Assembly: GCA_039925865.1 (NCBI GenBank)
Contig: JBDSYA010000286.1
Span: 1 to 12,892 of the forward strand
Reading direction: 5' to 3'
Source: JBDSYA01 sp039925865
Lineage (GTDB): Bacteria; Bacteroidota; Ignavibacteria; Tepidaquicellales; Tepidaquicellaceae
Length of the DNA: 12,892 bases
Shown here: piece by piece, positions 1-6,893 of the stretch
Numbering within the stretch: the stretch's first letter is position 1
How the letters are laid out: each line of letters starts with the position of its first letter
Made by a program: the position numbers and the translations under genes
Notes under the pieces: generated by a model
Database searches by the model: none
Told to the model about the DNA's origin: nothing
Seen by the model: the letters and a program-made list of their open reading frames with translations, nothing else

Positions 1-216
1 ATCAACTTTGATTTTTATTTTTTCCGAAAGTTCTCTTTCTATCCCTACAAAATCCATCAAACTCTTCCTATCATTAAATGCTACAATGATATCAATATCA
101 CTTTCCGATGTTTCATCATTGCGAACAAAAGATCCGAACACTGCTATTTTGCTGGCATTCTTCTCCTTAAGAAATGATACTATTTCGCTGTATATTTTTG
201 ATTTATCGGGTTTCAT
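1..216 (-). CDS. Minimal nucleotidyltransferase (MNT/MntA-like), 3' end cut by window edge
   Basis: Seen: an open frame from an ATG at 216 runs to the first base of the window without a stop, giving 72 residues. It contains the polymerase-beta-type nucleotidyltransferase signature: G28-S29, R32, then S39-D40-I41-D42 (GSFVRNDETSESDID), the glycine-serine loop and two metal-binding aspartates. The helix before it and the following strand (IIVAF) fit the small MNT fold, normally about 95-150 residues, so roughly the last third is missing. Known: stand-alone proteins of this family are often the MntA partner of a HEPN-domain protein in a toxin-antitoxin pair, in which MntA AMPylates and neutralises the HEPN RNase. 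The partner gene, if present, would lie beyond the left edge. A start at 216 leaves 66 bases to the gyrA stop; no Shine-Dalgarno is evident. The plus-strand frame over the same bases is an uninformative shadow. Confidence 0.8.
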   Translation of the reverse strand, partial: MKPDKSKIYSEIVSFLKEKNASKIAVFGSFVRNDETSESDIDIIVAFNDRKSLMDFVGIERELSEKIKIKVD

Positions 217-250
217 TATCAATAAGATGATTTTATATTTATTGAAAACT

Positions 251-278
251 CGTAATTCCTAATTCGTAATTTTTAATT
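251..278. repeat. Two-copy 14-bp tandem repeat between gyrA and the nucleotidyltransferase gene
   Basis: CGTAATTCCTAATT (251-264) is followed directly by CGTAATTTTTAATT (265-278), 12 of 14 bases identical. It occupies most of the 66-base gap downstream of gyrA. The AATTCGTAATT style resembles short dispersed intergenic repeats common in AT-rich genomes. No GC-rich stem with a U tract is present, so I do not call it a terminator. Confidence 0.55.
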
Positions 279-282
279 GAAT

Positions 283-2754
283 TTAAAAAATCTTCTCCTG
301 CGTATCATCCTTATCTTCTTCAGCAATTCTTGCAACAGCAGATATTGTATCATTATCCCCTAATCTAATAACCCTTACTCCCTGGGCATTTCTTCCCATT
401 ACTCTTATGTCTTTCATTTTCTGCCTGATCAAAATTCCTTTTGAAGTAATTATCATTAGATCATCACTGTCAGTTACTTCTTTTATTGAAATTAATTTTC
501 CAACTTTATCAGTAGTCTTAACTGTTATCACTCCTTTACCACCGCGGTTTGTAACACGGTAATCCGAAAGATCACTTCTCTTTCCAAAACCTTTATCCGT
601 AATGACCAGAATTGTAGCACTTGGTCTTTGGACTGCTACCAGTCCAACAACAAAATCTCCGCTCGCCAGCTTGATACCACGAACACCGCTTGCAGTTCTT
701 CCCATTTCTCTGACCAGCGATTCATTAAATCTGATCGCCTGACCTTTATGTGAACCGATAACGATCTCCTGTGAACCATTTGTTAATTTGACCTCTACAA
801 GCTTATCTGTACTTTTGAGTTTGATAGCCTGAATTCCGTTGCGCCTGATATTTGAAAAATTTTCGAGAAAGGTTTTTTTGATCGTTCCCATCTTTGTCAC
901 CATTAATACAAACAGCGGCTCTGCAAAATCTTTAACCATCAAAAATGAAGAGATGTCTTCATCTTTTTCCTTTTCTATTAAATTTAAAATAGATTTTCCA
1001 CGCGAGGTCCTGCTTCCTTCCGGAATGTCATATACTTTAAGCCAGTAACATTTTCCTTTGTCCGTAAAAAACATTATGTACTGATGAGTAGAGCCGATAA
1101 ACATGTGCTCGATGAAATCATCATTGTCAGCACTGCCCGTAGAAGCCGCTGTAATGCCTTTACCGCCGCGGCCCTGCGACTTATAAGAATTTACCGGAAT
1201 ACGTTTTATAAATCCTTTATTCGAAATTGTGATCACAACGTCTTCTTCTTTTACAAGCTCTTTCATCATATCGTCATCGGACATTTTTTTGACATCGTAA
1301 ATTATCTCAGTCCTTCTCTCATCACCATATTTATCCTTAAGTAACTTAAGATCGTCAATGACCATTTCTTTCCTGAGATCTTCATTATTCAAAATGTTTT
1401 TCAGCCTTTCAATAGTCTTTAAGACTTCCTTATACTCATCCTCTATCTTTTTTCTCTCAAGACCTGTAAGTCTCTGCAGTCTCATGTTAAGAATTTCGGT
1501 GGCCTGTATGTCTGAAAGTTTAAACTTCTGCATCAAACTTTCTTTTGCAGTCGGTACATCTTTAGATTTTTTGATGACTTTGATTACTTCATCGATATTA
1601 TCCAGAGCAATTATATAACCTTCTAATATATGCGCTCTCTTCTCGGCAGCATCCAATTCAAATTTCGATCTTCTTACAATTACATTTAATCTGTGCTTGA
1701 TAAAATGCTGCATCATTTCTTTCAGATTCAAAACCTTAGGAATACCATCTACCAGTGCAAGCATATTCACCCCGAATGTTACTGACATCTGGGTAAATTT
1801 GAAAAGATTATTCATCACTACATGAGGGTTAGCATCACGCTTCAACCCAACAACTATCCTCATTCCATCCCTGTCGCTTTCATCATTGATATCGGAGATC
1901 TCTTCAACTCTTTTATCCCTCACCAGCTGCGCCATATTTTCAATCAAAGTTACTTTGTTTACCTGATATGGAATTTCAGTTATGATAATATTCTGCTTGC
2001 CGTTTTTTTCAATTTCAATGGAAGCTTTTGCTCTTACAATAATTTTCCCTCTTCCTGTTTCAAATGCTTCTTTAACAGGCTCGTAACCATAAATTATCGC
2101 GCCGGTAGGAAAATCAGGAGCAAGAACAAACTTCATAAGCTTTTTAATATCGGCATCAGGATTTTTTATTAAATAAATCATTGCTTCGCATATTTCGGTT
2201 AAATTATGCGGAGGAATATTTGTCGCCATACCGACAGCTATACCACTTGAGCCGTTTATTAATAAATTCGGCACCACAGAAGGAAGCACTGAAGGTTCTT
2301 TCAGTGTATCGTCAAAGTTTGGTGTAAAATCAACAGTGTTCTTTTCAAGATCCAATAAAATTGATTCGGCAATCCTAGAAAGTCTGACTTCAGTATAACG
2401 CATTGCTGCAGCCGAATCTCCATCTACTGAACCGAAGTTTCCCTGACCGTCAATCAAAGGATATCTTAATGAAAATTCCTGTACCATTCTTACCATCGCA
2501 TCATAAACAGCTTTGTCTCCGTGAGGATGATATTTACCAAGAACTTCTCCGACAATACGTGCAGATTTTTTATGAGCTCTGTTTGATGCAAGACTCAGTT
2601 CATTCATCGCAAAAAGCACCCGCCTGTGAACCGGTTTTAATCCGTCTCTTACATCCGGTAATGCCCTTGCAACTATTACTGACATTGAATAATCAATGTA
2701 TGAAGACTTCATTTCATCTTCTATATTAACCGGAATTATTTTTTCATTTGCCAT
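283..2754 (-). CDS. gyrA: DNA gyrase subunit A
   Basis: This is the breakage-reunion subunit of DNA gyrase, which with GyrB introduces negative supercoils using ATP. The 823-residue protein is full length for the family (E. coli 875; this one lacks the long acidic tail). Seen: the N-terminal winged-helix/tower region, with the catalytic tyrosine Y120 in AAMRYTEVRL; the QRDR segment HPHGDKAVYD at 76-85; the coiled-coil part around 360-470; and the beta-pinwheel C-terminal domain with the GyrA box QGRGGKG at about 527-533. That box separates it from topoisomerase IV ParC, where it is degraded or absent. The residue equivalent to E. coli S83 is lysine (K81); equivalents of D82 and D87 (D80, D85) are kept. 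Start: ATG at 2754 gives MANEKIIPVNIEDE, aligning with the usual GyrA N-terminus. No Shine-Dalgarno is visible upstream. gyrB is not adjacent in this window. Confidence 0.98.
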   Translation of the reverse strand: MANEKIIPVNIEDEMKSSYIDYSMSVIVARALPDVRDGLKPVHRRVLFAMNELSLASNRAHKKSARIVGEVLGKYHPHGDKAVYDAMVRMVQEFSLRYPLIDGQGNFGSVDGDSAAAMRYTEVRLSRIAESILLDLEKNTVDFTPNFDDTLKEPSVLPSVVPNLLINGSSGIAVGMATNIPPHNLTEICEAMIYLIKNPDADIKKLMKFVLAPDFPTGAIIYGYEPVKEAFETGRGKIIVRAKASIEIEKNGKQNIIITEIPYQVNKVTLIENMAQLVRDKRVEEISDINDESDRDGMRIVVGLKRDANPHVVMNNLFKFTQMSVTFGVNMLALVDGIPKVLNLKEMMQHFIKHRLNVIVRRSKFELDAAEKRAHILEGYIIALDNIDEVIKVIKKSKDVPTAKESLMQKFKLSDIQATEILNMRLQRLTGLERKKIEDEYKEVLKTIERLKNILNNEDLRKEMVIDDLKLLKDKYGDERRTEIIYDVKKMSDDDMMKELVKEEDVVITISNKGFIKRIPVNSYKSQGRGGKGITAASTGSADNDDFIEHMFIGSTHQYIMFFTDKGKCYWLKVYDIPEGSRTSRGKSILNLIEKEKDEDISSFLMVKDFAEPLFVLMVTKMGTIKKTFLENFSNIRRNGIQAIKLKSTDKLVEVKLTNGSQEIVIGSHKGQAIRFNESLVREMGRTASGVRGIKLASGDFVVGLVAVQRPSATILVITDKGFGKRSDLSDYRVTNRGGKGVITVKTTDKVGKLISIKEVTDSDDLMIITSKGILIRQKMKDIRVMGRNAQGVRVIRLGDNDTISAVARIAEEDKDDTQEKIF

Positions 2755-3071
2755 TAATTATTTATAGTGTCAATTTTATAAAAATTTATTTAATATTTTA
2801 TTGCAGGAATTACCTGAAAAACTCTTATCAGTCCAACTTGTCTTGCATGAAACGGGTCGCTCTTCATGACGGGCTATACCTGCGATTCTGTTTTGAAATT
2901 TTAGATTTTGATTTTGGAAATTGCAACGATAAGTCTGGCAAGTTATCTGAAATTCGGATTTAAATTAAATTTCTTAAATCTTTACAAATTACTCAATTCA
3001 GCAAACTTTAACAATGTAATGTATCCTGTATTTTATCGTTTTAAAATCACGTCCGTCCAAAACGACTGTTC

Positions 3072-3092
3072 AGAATAAGTAACTTTTATTCT
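3072..3092. repeat. Short perfect inverted repeat, 7-bp stem and 7-base loop
   Basis: AGAATAA (3072-3078) pairs exactly with TTATTCT (3086-3092) around a 7-base loop. The arms are AT-rich, so the hairpin would be weak. It lies about 290 bases downstream of the phosphoesterase stop and about 320 upstream of gyrA. It could be a regulator site or chance in an AT-rich region. Confidence 0.4.
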
Positions 3093-3176
3093 TAAAAAGA
3101 TTTTACTGAGCAATAATTTGTAGTGAACTTATGATCTACCCCACCCTGCCTTTCAATGCCATTAAATTATGCAGCA

Positions 3177-3243
3177 AAACTTCCAAAGTCTTATTTTCTC
3201 CGCTCCAAAGTATTTGAGATTTGAATTGAGACTTCGGAAGTTT
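3177..3243. repeat. Spaced inverted repeat, 14-bp arms with one mismatch
   Basis: AAACTTCCAAAGTC (3177-3190) and GACTTCGGAAGTTT (3230-3243) are complementary at 13 of 14 positions, separated by 39 bases. The flanking bases show further weak, gapped complementarity. It may be a stem-loop in RNA read from either strand, or the end remnants of a small mobile repeat. No transposase or target-site duplication was found. Confidence 0.5.
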
Positions 3244-3379
3244 CTCAGCTTTTGCATTCAAAATTTAAGGATACCGATCCAAAATTTCTGTTAAGTTTTT
3301 CTGGGAATTACGCGATGTAAAATTTTCCTGAGACCGAAGATTAGTTGACAACAAAATTATATAATGGTTGGTAAGTAAA

Positions 3380-4078
3380 TTACTTTAATGCATTTGTAAA
3401 GGATTGCTCGATGTCCAGAGAGTTGCTGTTTTCCTGAATGGTTTCTTCGATAGTGCCTGTTGTAGTATCAACAATTATTGCAGTCAGCTTATTTTCATAA
3501 ACACATCCGGTATCTATGTTTGAATAATAATTGCGCATATGCATCGTTTCCTGAAGTGGAGTATGCCCGAAAATCTGAAGCTTTTCAAGGTAGGCCGGCA
3601 TCCTTCGATTCCATAAAATAGAAACATCATCACCACCTTCAATTATACCGGCGTGAGAAATTACAACTTTAGGAAATTCATATTTTAACGGAAGGCACCT
3701 CAAAAACTCGTAATGTCCCAGTTCCTTAATTTCCTGTTTGAATTTTTTAAAATCCGAAAATAACCGTGAACCGGTGTATGAGAATTGTGTTTCGCGTCCG
3801 CCGTTATGATAATACAGTTCTGCATCTTTGAACATAAATCCAAAAAACTTATCTGAACTGTCAATCGCTTTAATCATCATATCTTCATGGTTACCTTTGA
3901 CAGGTTTAATTTTTTTATCAATACAAAATTGCACAACATCTTTTGAATATCTTCCTCTGTCGATAATATCACCAACTGTATAAATTTCGTTTGTGTTTTT
4001 AAGATTTTTATATAAACTCAAAAGCGTATTATAGCAGCCGTGAATATCACCTATGACTGTAATTGTTTTATCCGGCAT
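3380..4078 (-). CDS. Calcineurin-like metallophosphoesterase (PPP-type serine/threonine phosphatase family)
   Basis: This is a soluble two-metal phosphoesterase of the bacterial PPP family (PrpA/PrpB, lambda phosphatase and ApaH relatives). Seen in order over 232 residues: GDIHGCY at 10-16 (D11, H13), GDIIDRG at 36-42 (D37), GNHED at 62-66 (N63, H64), SHAG at 141-144 (H142) and FGHTP at 170-174 (H172). These are the complete dinuclear metal ligand set. YYSNIDTGCVY at 184-194 matches the conserved end of the family core. Length matches small protein-phosphatase-like members (about 210-250) and is shorter than typical ApaH (about 280), so I prefer protein phosphatase-like. The substrate, protein phosphate or a dinucleotide, is not decidable from sequence. 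The ATG at 4078 is just before the first beta strand. The gene is monocistronic, divergent from the DCC-family gene, and has no clear Shine-Dalgarno. Confidence 0.88.
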   Translation of the reverse strand: MPDKTITVIGDIHGCYNTLLSLYKNLKNTNEIYTVGDIIDRGRYSKDVVQFCIDKKIKPVKGNHEDMMIKAIDSSDKFFGFMFKDAELYYHNGGRETQFSYTGSRLFSDFKKFKQEIKELGHYEFLRCLPLKYEFPKVVISHAGIIEGGDDVSILWNRRMPAYLEKLQIFGHTPLQETMHMRNYYSNIDTGCVYENKLTAIIVDTTTGTIEETIQENSNSLDIEQSFTNALK

Positions 4079-4146
4079 TCTGTAATTTTATTGAATAAAA
4101 TTTAATTATTAATTGTCATAAATTATACTGAAATAATAATAATTTT
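4079..4146. promoter_or_regulatory. Divergent promoter region
   Basis: These 68 bases lie between two genes transcribed away from each other, so promoters for both must sit here or overlap the coding starts. The sequence is almost entirely A and T. Read on the minus strand, a TATAAT-like hexamer lies at 4122-4127, but no matching -35 element is convincing. No FCB-type TAnnTTTG element was recognised. The call rests on gene geometry, not on a motif. Confidence 0.35.
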
Positions 4147-4545
4147 TTGGAAAACCATAAAATAATTTTGTTCGACGGTGTTTGTAATCTTTGCAATGCT
4201 AGTATCAATTTTATAATTGACAGAGATAAAAAAAACATATTTAAATTTGCAGCTTTACAGTCAGACAGCGGACGCAGGATCCTTGAAAAGTTTGGTTTAG
4301 ATGTTAATGATTTCCATTCTGTAATTTTAGTTGAAGACGAAAAATATTATACAAGATCCTCGGCAGCTCTGAGAATTTTGAAAGACCTTGGATCATTCTG
4401 GCAGATTCTGTATGGCTTTATAATTTTTCCGCCGCCTGTCAGAGATTTTTTTTATAACATTTTATCTTCAAACCGTTACAAATTGTTTGGCAAAAAAGAT
4501 TCCTGCAGAATTCCCACACCGGAATTGAAGAAAAAATTTTTATAG
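4147..4545 (+). CDS. DCC-family thiol-disulfide oxidoreductase-like protein (DUF393, YuxK-like)
   Basis: Seen: a 132-residue protein opening with ILFDGVCNLCNASINFII; D10, C13 and C16 form the family's DxxCxxC signature, a thioredoxin-like CxxC near the N-terminus. Further marks are R70-S71-S72-A73 (the conserved YTRSSAAL stretch) and the C-terminal NRYKLFGKKDSCRIPTPE region, with a third cysteine at C120. Length (about 115-140) is typical. The family is predicted to act in thiol redox chemistry, but its physiological substrate is not established. The start must be the TTG at 4147: an in-frame TGA lies at 4129-4131, and any later start would lose the CxxC strand. A run of eight A bases lies near 4228-4235. 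No Shine-Dalgarno is visible. It has no plus-strand gene within about 330 bases and looks monocistronic. Confidence 0.87.
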   Translation: MENHKIILFDGVCNLCNASINFIIDRDKKNIFKFAALQSDSGRRILEKFGLDVNDFHSVILVEDEKYYTRSSAALRILKDLGSFWQILYGFIIFPPPVRDFFYNILSSNRYKLFGKKDSCRIPTPELKKKFL

Positions 4546-4601
4546 TTTACAAGGAACATTGCAATGCTTTCTAATCCTCTTACTCTCTTAATGAACACGG
4601 C

Positions 4602-4716
4602 ATTTTATTTCTCGAAGATTATCGCTGAACTTTCTCGCAGATTGTCGCAGAACTTTCTCGCAGATTAACGCAGAACTTTCTCGCAGATTAACGCAGAACT
4701 TTCTGGTAAATTATCG
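4602..4716. repeat. 23-bp tandem repeat, about five units
   Basis: Units begin at 4602, 4625, 4648, 4671 and 4694, each exactly 23 bases. The core TTTCTCGCAGATT is exact at 4631-4643, 4654-4666 and 4677-4689. The first unit (TTTCTCGAAGATT at 4608-4620) and the last, ending about 4716, are diverged, as expected at the edges of an ageing array. Units 2 and 3 are identical. There are no unique spacers, so this is not a CRISPR. The type resembles TCTGCGA-style dispersed intergenic repeats. Confidence 0.85.
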
Positions 4717-4739
4717 GAGAAAATAATTACGTCTACATT

Positions 4740-4785
4740 TTTCTGCGAGAATCTGCGAACAAAATTTGCGAAAATCTGCGAGAAA
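4740..4785. repeat. Inverted copies of the 23-bp repeat
   Basis: TGCGA occurs at 4744, 4754, 4767 and 4777, that is with spacings 10, 13, 10. This is two 23-bp units in the opposite orientation to the array at 4602-4716. AATCTGCGAGAAA at 4773-4785 is the exact reverse complement of the array core. Array and inverted arm are separated by about 24 bases, so a transcript could fold into a long stem-loop downstream of the DCC-family gene or in the metG leader. Confidence 0.8.
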
Positions 4786-4874
4786 TATTTTTGCGGTAGC
4801 AGGCCTAAACTCCTTAAACTCTAAATCCAATAAATACCATTTTTACAAATAAACAGTTTGGGTATATTCATTCA

Positions 4875-6893
4875 ATGGAAAAAAAGTCAAAATACCTGGT
4901 TACCGCTGCTTTGCCCTATGCCAATAATTACATACATATAGGTCATATTGCAGGAGCATACCTGCCCCCGGATATTTATGTTCGTTACCGAAGGCTTAAT
5001 GATGATGATGTTATTTTTATAAGCGGATCTGATGAACACGGCACTGCAATCGATATGGCTTCAATGATTGAAAAACTCTCTCCTCAGGAAATAATTGACA
5101 GGTATCATTTTTCAAATAAGAAATCTTTTGAGGATCTTGGAATTAATTTTGACATCTTTTCAAGAACCTCAAATAAAATACATCACGAAACTACCAAGGA
5201 ATTCTTTCTGAATCTTTACAATAAAAATATACTTGTTAAGAAAACAGAAAAACAATTGTTCTCAAACAAGGAACAACGATTTCTTGCAGACAGGTTTGTG
5301 ATCGGGACTTGTCCGGTATGCGGTTTTGAAGAAGCGCGGGGAGATGAATGTGAAAATTGCGGAAGCAATCATACTCCTCTTGAACTAATAAATCCAAGGT
5401 CAAAGATCACAGGGGATACGCCGGTCGAAAAAGAAACTACACATTTTTATTTTCCTTTGGGAAGTTTCCAGGAAAAACTCAGTGAATGGATTTTTTCAAA
5501 AAACAACTGGAAACAAAATGTTATCAATTACTGCAAAGGATGGTTTAAGACAGGACTGAGAGACAGGGCTATTACAAGAGATCTTGAATGGGGTGTGAAA
5601 GTTCCTCTTGAGGGTTATGACGGTAAAGTAATTTATGTCTGGTTTGAAGCGCCAATCGGATATATCTCAATGACCAAGGAATTATTCATTGAAAGAAATG
5701 AACCTGAAAAGTGGAAGGACTACTGGCAGGATGGTGAAACTAAACTTATACACTTTATCGGGAAAGATAATATAATTTTTCATTCACTGATCTTTCCTGC
5801 AATGCTTATGGCACATGGTGATTTTGTTTTGCCGTACAATATTCCGGCAAATGAATTTCTTAATATTGGCGGTGCAAAACTTTCCAAAAGCAGAGGTAAT
5901 GGTATTCTTGTAAAAGATATTTTGAATAAATTCAGTCCCGATGTAATACGGTATGCCATTGCATCCAACTTACCCGAGAATAAAGACTCTGAATTTACAT
6001 GGAAGGATCTGCAATTAAAGAACAATAATGAACTGGCCGCAATACTTGGAAATTTCATTAACAGAACTGTCGTATTTACAAAAAGTAAATTTGATAATAT
6101 GATTCCGGATAGGAATAAGTCTGATGAAGCGGATGTGGAAATTCTGGAATTTATGAAATCACAAGCGAGGATCACTTCGGAATTATATGATAATTTTAAG
6201 ATCAAAGATGCACTTACTGAATCTATGAACTCTGTAAGGGCTGCAAACAAATATTTTAATGACTGCGAACCCTGGAAAGTGATCAGGGAAAACAAGGATA
6301 GGTGCGCCGCAATCATTAACACCTGCCTGGAAATTTGTTTTTCAATAGCAATATTATTTTCACCGATACTTCCTTTTACTTCAAAGAAGATTTTGAAAAT
6401 TCTGGGAAATGAAAGCACGGAAATTAAATGGAATATGATCGGAGTAATTCACTTAACAGCAGGAACAGAGTTAGGTGAAAATGAAATTCTTTTTCCACAG
6501 ATAGAAGATAAAGAAATTGAGGATGGCTCAGAGGCTGTGACAGTAAAAGAGGAAGAGGCTAAAGTATTTGATCTTATCACAATAGATGATTTTAAAAAAG
6601 TAAATCTTAAAGTTGCCAGAGTAATTGAATGTGTGAAGGTTCCGAAAAGCAAAAAGTTGTTAAAATTGAAATTAAAAATAGGTGACAAAGAGAAGCAAAT
6701 CGTTTCAGGAATTTCAGAATTTTATAAACCGGAAGATCTGATTGGCAGATTAATAGTAGTTGTTGATAATCTGAATCCATCGAAGCTTATGGGAATTGAC
6801 TCAGAAGGCATGCTGCTCGCAGCAAAGCTAAATGGCGAGCTTAAAATTGTTACAATTGACGGAGAAATATCGGAAGGAGCTGAGGTATCTTGA
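4875..6893 (+). CDS. metG: Methionine-tRNA ligase with C-terminal tRNA-binding domain
   Basis: This cytosolic class I synthetase charges tRNA(Met), including the initiator, with methionine using ATP. The 672 residues are close to E. coli MetG (677). Seen: HIGH at 21-24; KLSKS at 335-339 (the KMSKS loop); a zinc knuckle with C146, C149, C159 and C162 in the connective peptide; and SGSDEHGTA at 50-58 and YVWFEAPIGY at 254-263, typical of the methionine pocket. The anticodon-binding helical region spans about 370-540. From about 568 there is a Trbp111/EMAP-like OB-fold domain (NLKVARVIE, KLLKLKLKIG, NLNPSKLMGIDSEGMLLAA) that promotes dimerisation and tRNA binding. An acidic linker precedes it (about 543-563). 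ATG at 4875 gives MEKKSKYLVTAALPYANN, the standard N-terminus. Its TGA overlaps the TTG start of folP, so it heads a four-gene run. Confidence 0.97.
   Translation: MEKKSKYLVTAALPYANNYIHIGHIAGAYLPPDIYVRYRRLNDDDVIFISGSDEHGTAIDMASMIEKLSPQEIIDRYHFSNKKSFEDLGINFDIFSRTSNKIHHETTKEFFLNLYNKNILVKKTEKQLFSNKEQRFLADRFVIGTCPVCGFEEARGDECENCGSNHTPLELINPRSKITGDTPVEKETTHFYFPLGSFQEKLSEWIFSKNNWKQNVINYCKGWFKTGLRDRAITRDLEWGVKVPLEGYDGKVIYVWFEAPIGYISMTKELFIERNEPEKWKDYWQDGETKLIHFIGKDNIIFHSLIFPAMLMAHGDFVLPYNIPANEFLNIGGAKLSKSRGNGILVKDILNKFSPDVIRYAIASNLPENKDSEFTWKDLQLKNNNELAAILGNFINRTVVFTKSKFDNMIPDRNKSDEADVEILEFMKSQARITSELYDNFKIKDALTESMNSVRAANKYFNDCEPWKVIRENKDRCAAIINTCLEICFSIAILFSPILPFTSKKILKILGNESTEIKWNMIGVIHLTAGTELGENEILFPQIEDKEIEDGSEAVTVKEEEAKVFDLITIDDFKKVNLKVARVIECVKVPKSKKLLKLKLKIGDKEKQIVSGISEFYKPEDLIGRLIVVVDNLNPSKLMGIDSEGMLLAAKLNGELKIVTIDGEISEGAEVS

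Larger units (their letters stand above)
2755..3379. other. Long intergenic region without a supported gene
   Basis: These 625 bases separate the gyrA start from the phosphoesterase stop and must hold the gyrA promoter and 5' leader. The stretch is AT-rich and broken by stops in all frames. The 71-codon plus-strand frame at 2748-2963 has no recognisable motif and overlaps the gyrA start, so I do not call it a gene. A locally more GC-rich patch around 2838-2895 contains a small CATGAA/TTCATG inverted pair (2846-2851, 2864-2869). Two other inverted repeats are listed separately. I see no tRNA, rRNA, CRISPR or recognisable riboswitch. Parts may be remnants of a decayed gene or a repeat, which cannot be decided from this sequence alone. 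Confidence 0.5.
4546..4874. other. Repeat-bearing intergenic region upstream of metG
   Basis: These 329 bases lie between the DCC-family gene and metG. Most of it is the 23-bp repeat array and its inverted counterpart, listed separately. The last ~90 bases (4786-4874) are repeat-free and AT-rich and probably hold the metG promoter and leader, but I recognise no convincing -35/-10 pair, T-box or SAM riboswitch. No open frame here has coding character. Confidence 0.55.

Noticed and set aside
283..2754. Topoisomerase IV subunit A (parC) instead of gyrA
   Set aside because: An intact GyrA box (QGRGGKG) and close similarity to GyrA over the N-terminal domain favour gyrase.
2748..2963. 71-residue plus-strand open frame in the gyrA upstream region
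   Set aside because: No recognisable domain, low-complexity AT-rich start, and it overlaps the gyrA start codon on the other strand.
3371..3386. Terminator at the phosphoesterase stop (AAGTAA/TTACTT palindrome)
   Set aside because: The 6-bp arms are AT-only apart from one pair, have a single central base and no U tract on the relevant strand.
3380..4078. ApaH diadenosine tetraphosphatase
   Set aside because: Shares the metal motifs, but at 232 residues is shorter than typical ApaH and fits the small PPP phosphatases better; the substrate is left open.
4602..4716. CRISPR array
   Set aside because: Units abut with an exact 23-base period and no unique spacers, and no cas genes are present; it is a simple tandem repeat.
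4786..4874. T-box or SAM riboswitch ahead of metG
   Set aside because: No T-box-like conserved core, SAM aptamer helices or terminator could be recognised in this AT-rich stretch.
5780..6418. 212-residue minus-strand open frame
   Set aside because: It lies wholly antisense to metG's conserved core, shows no motif, and is explained by the codon pattern of the real gene.
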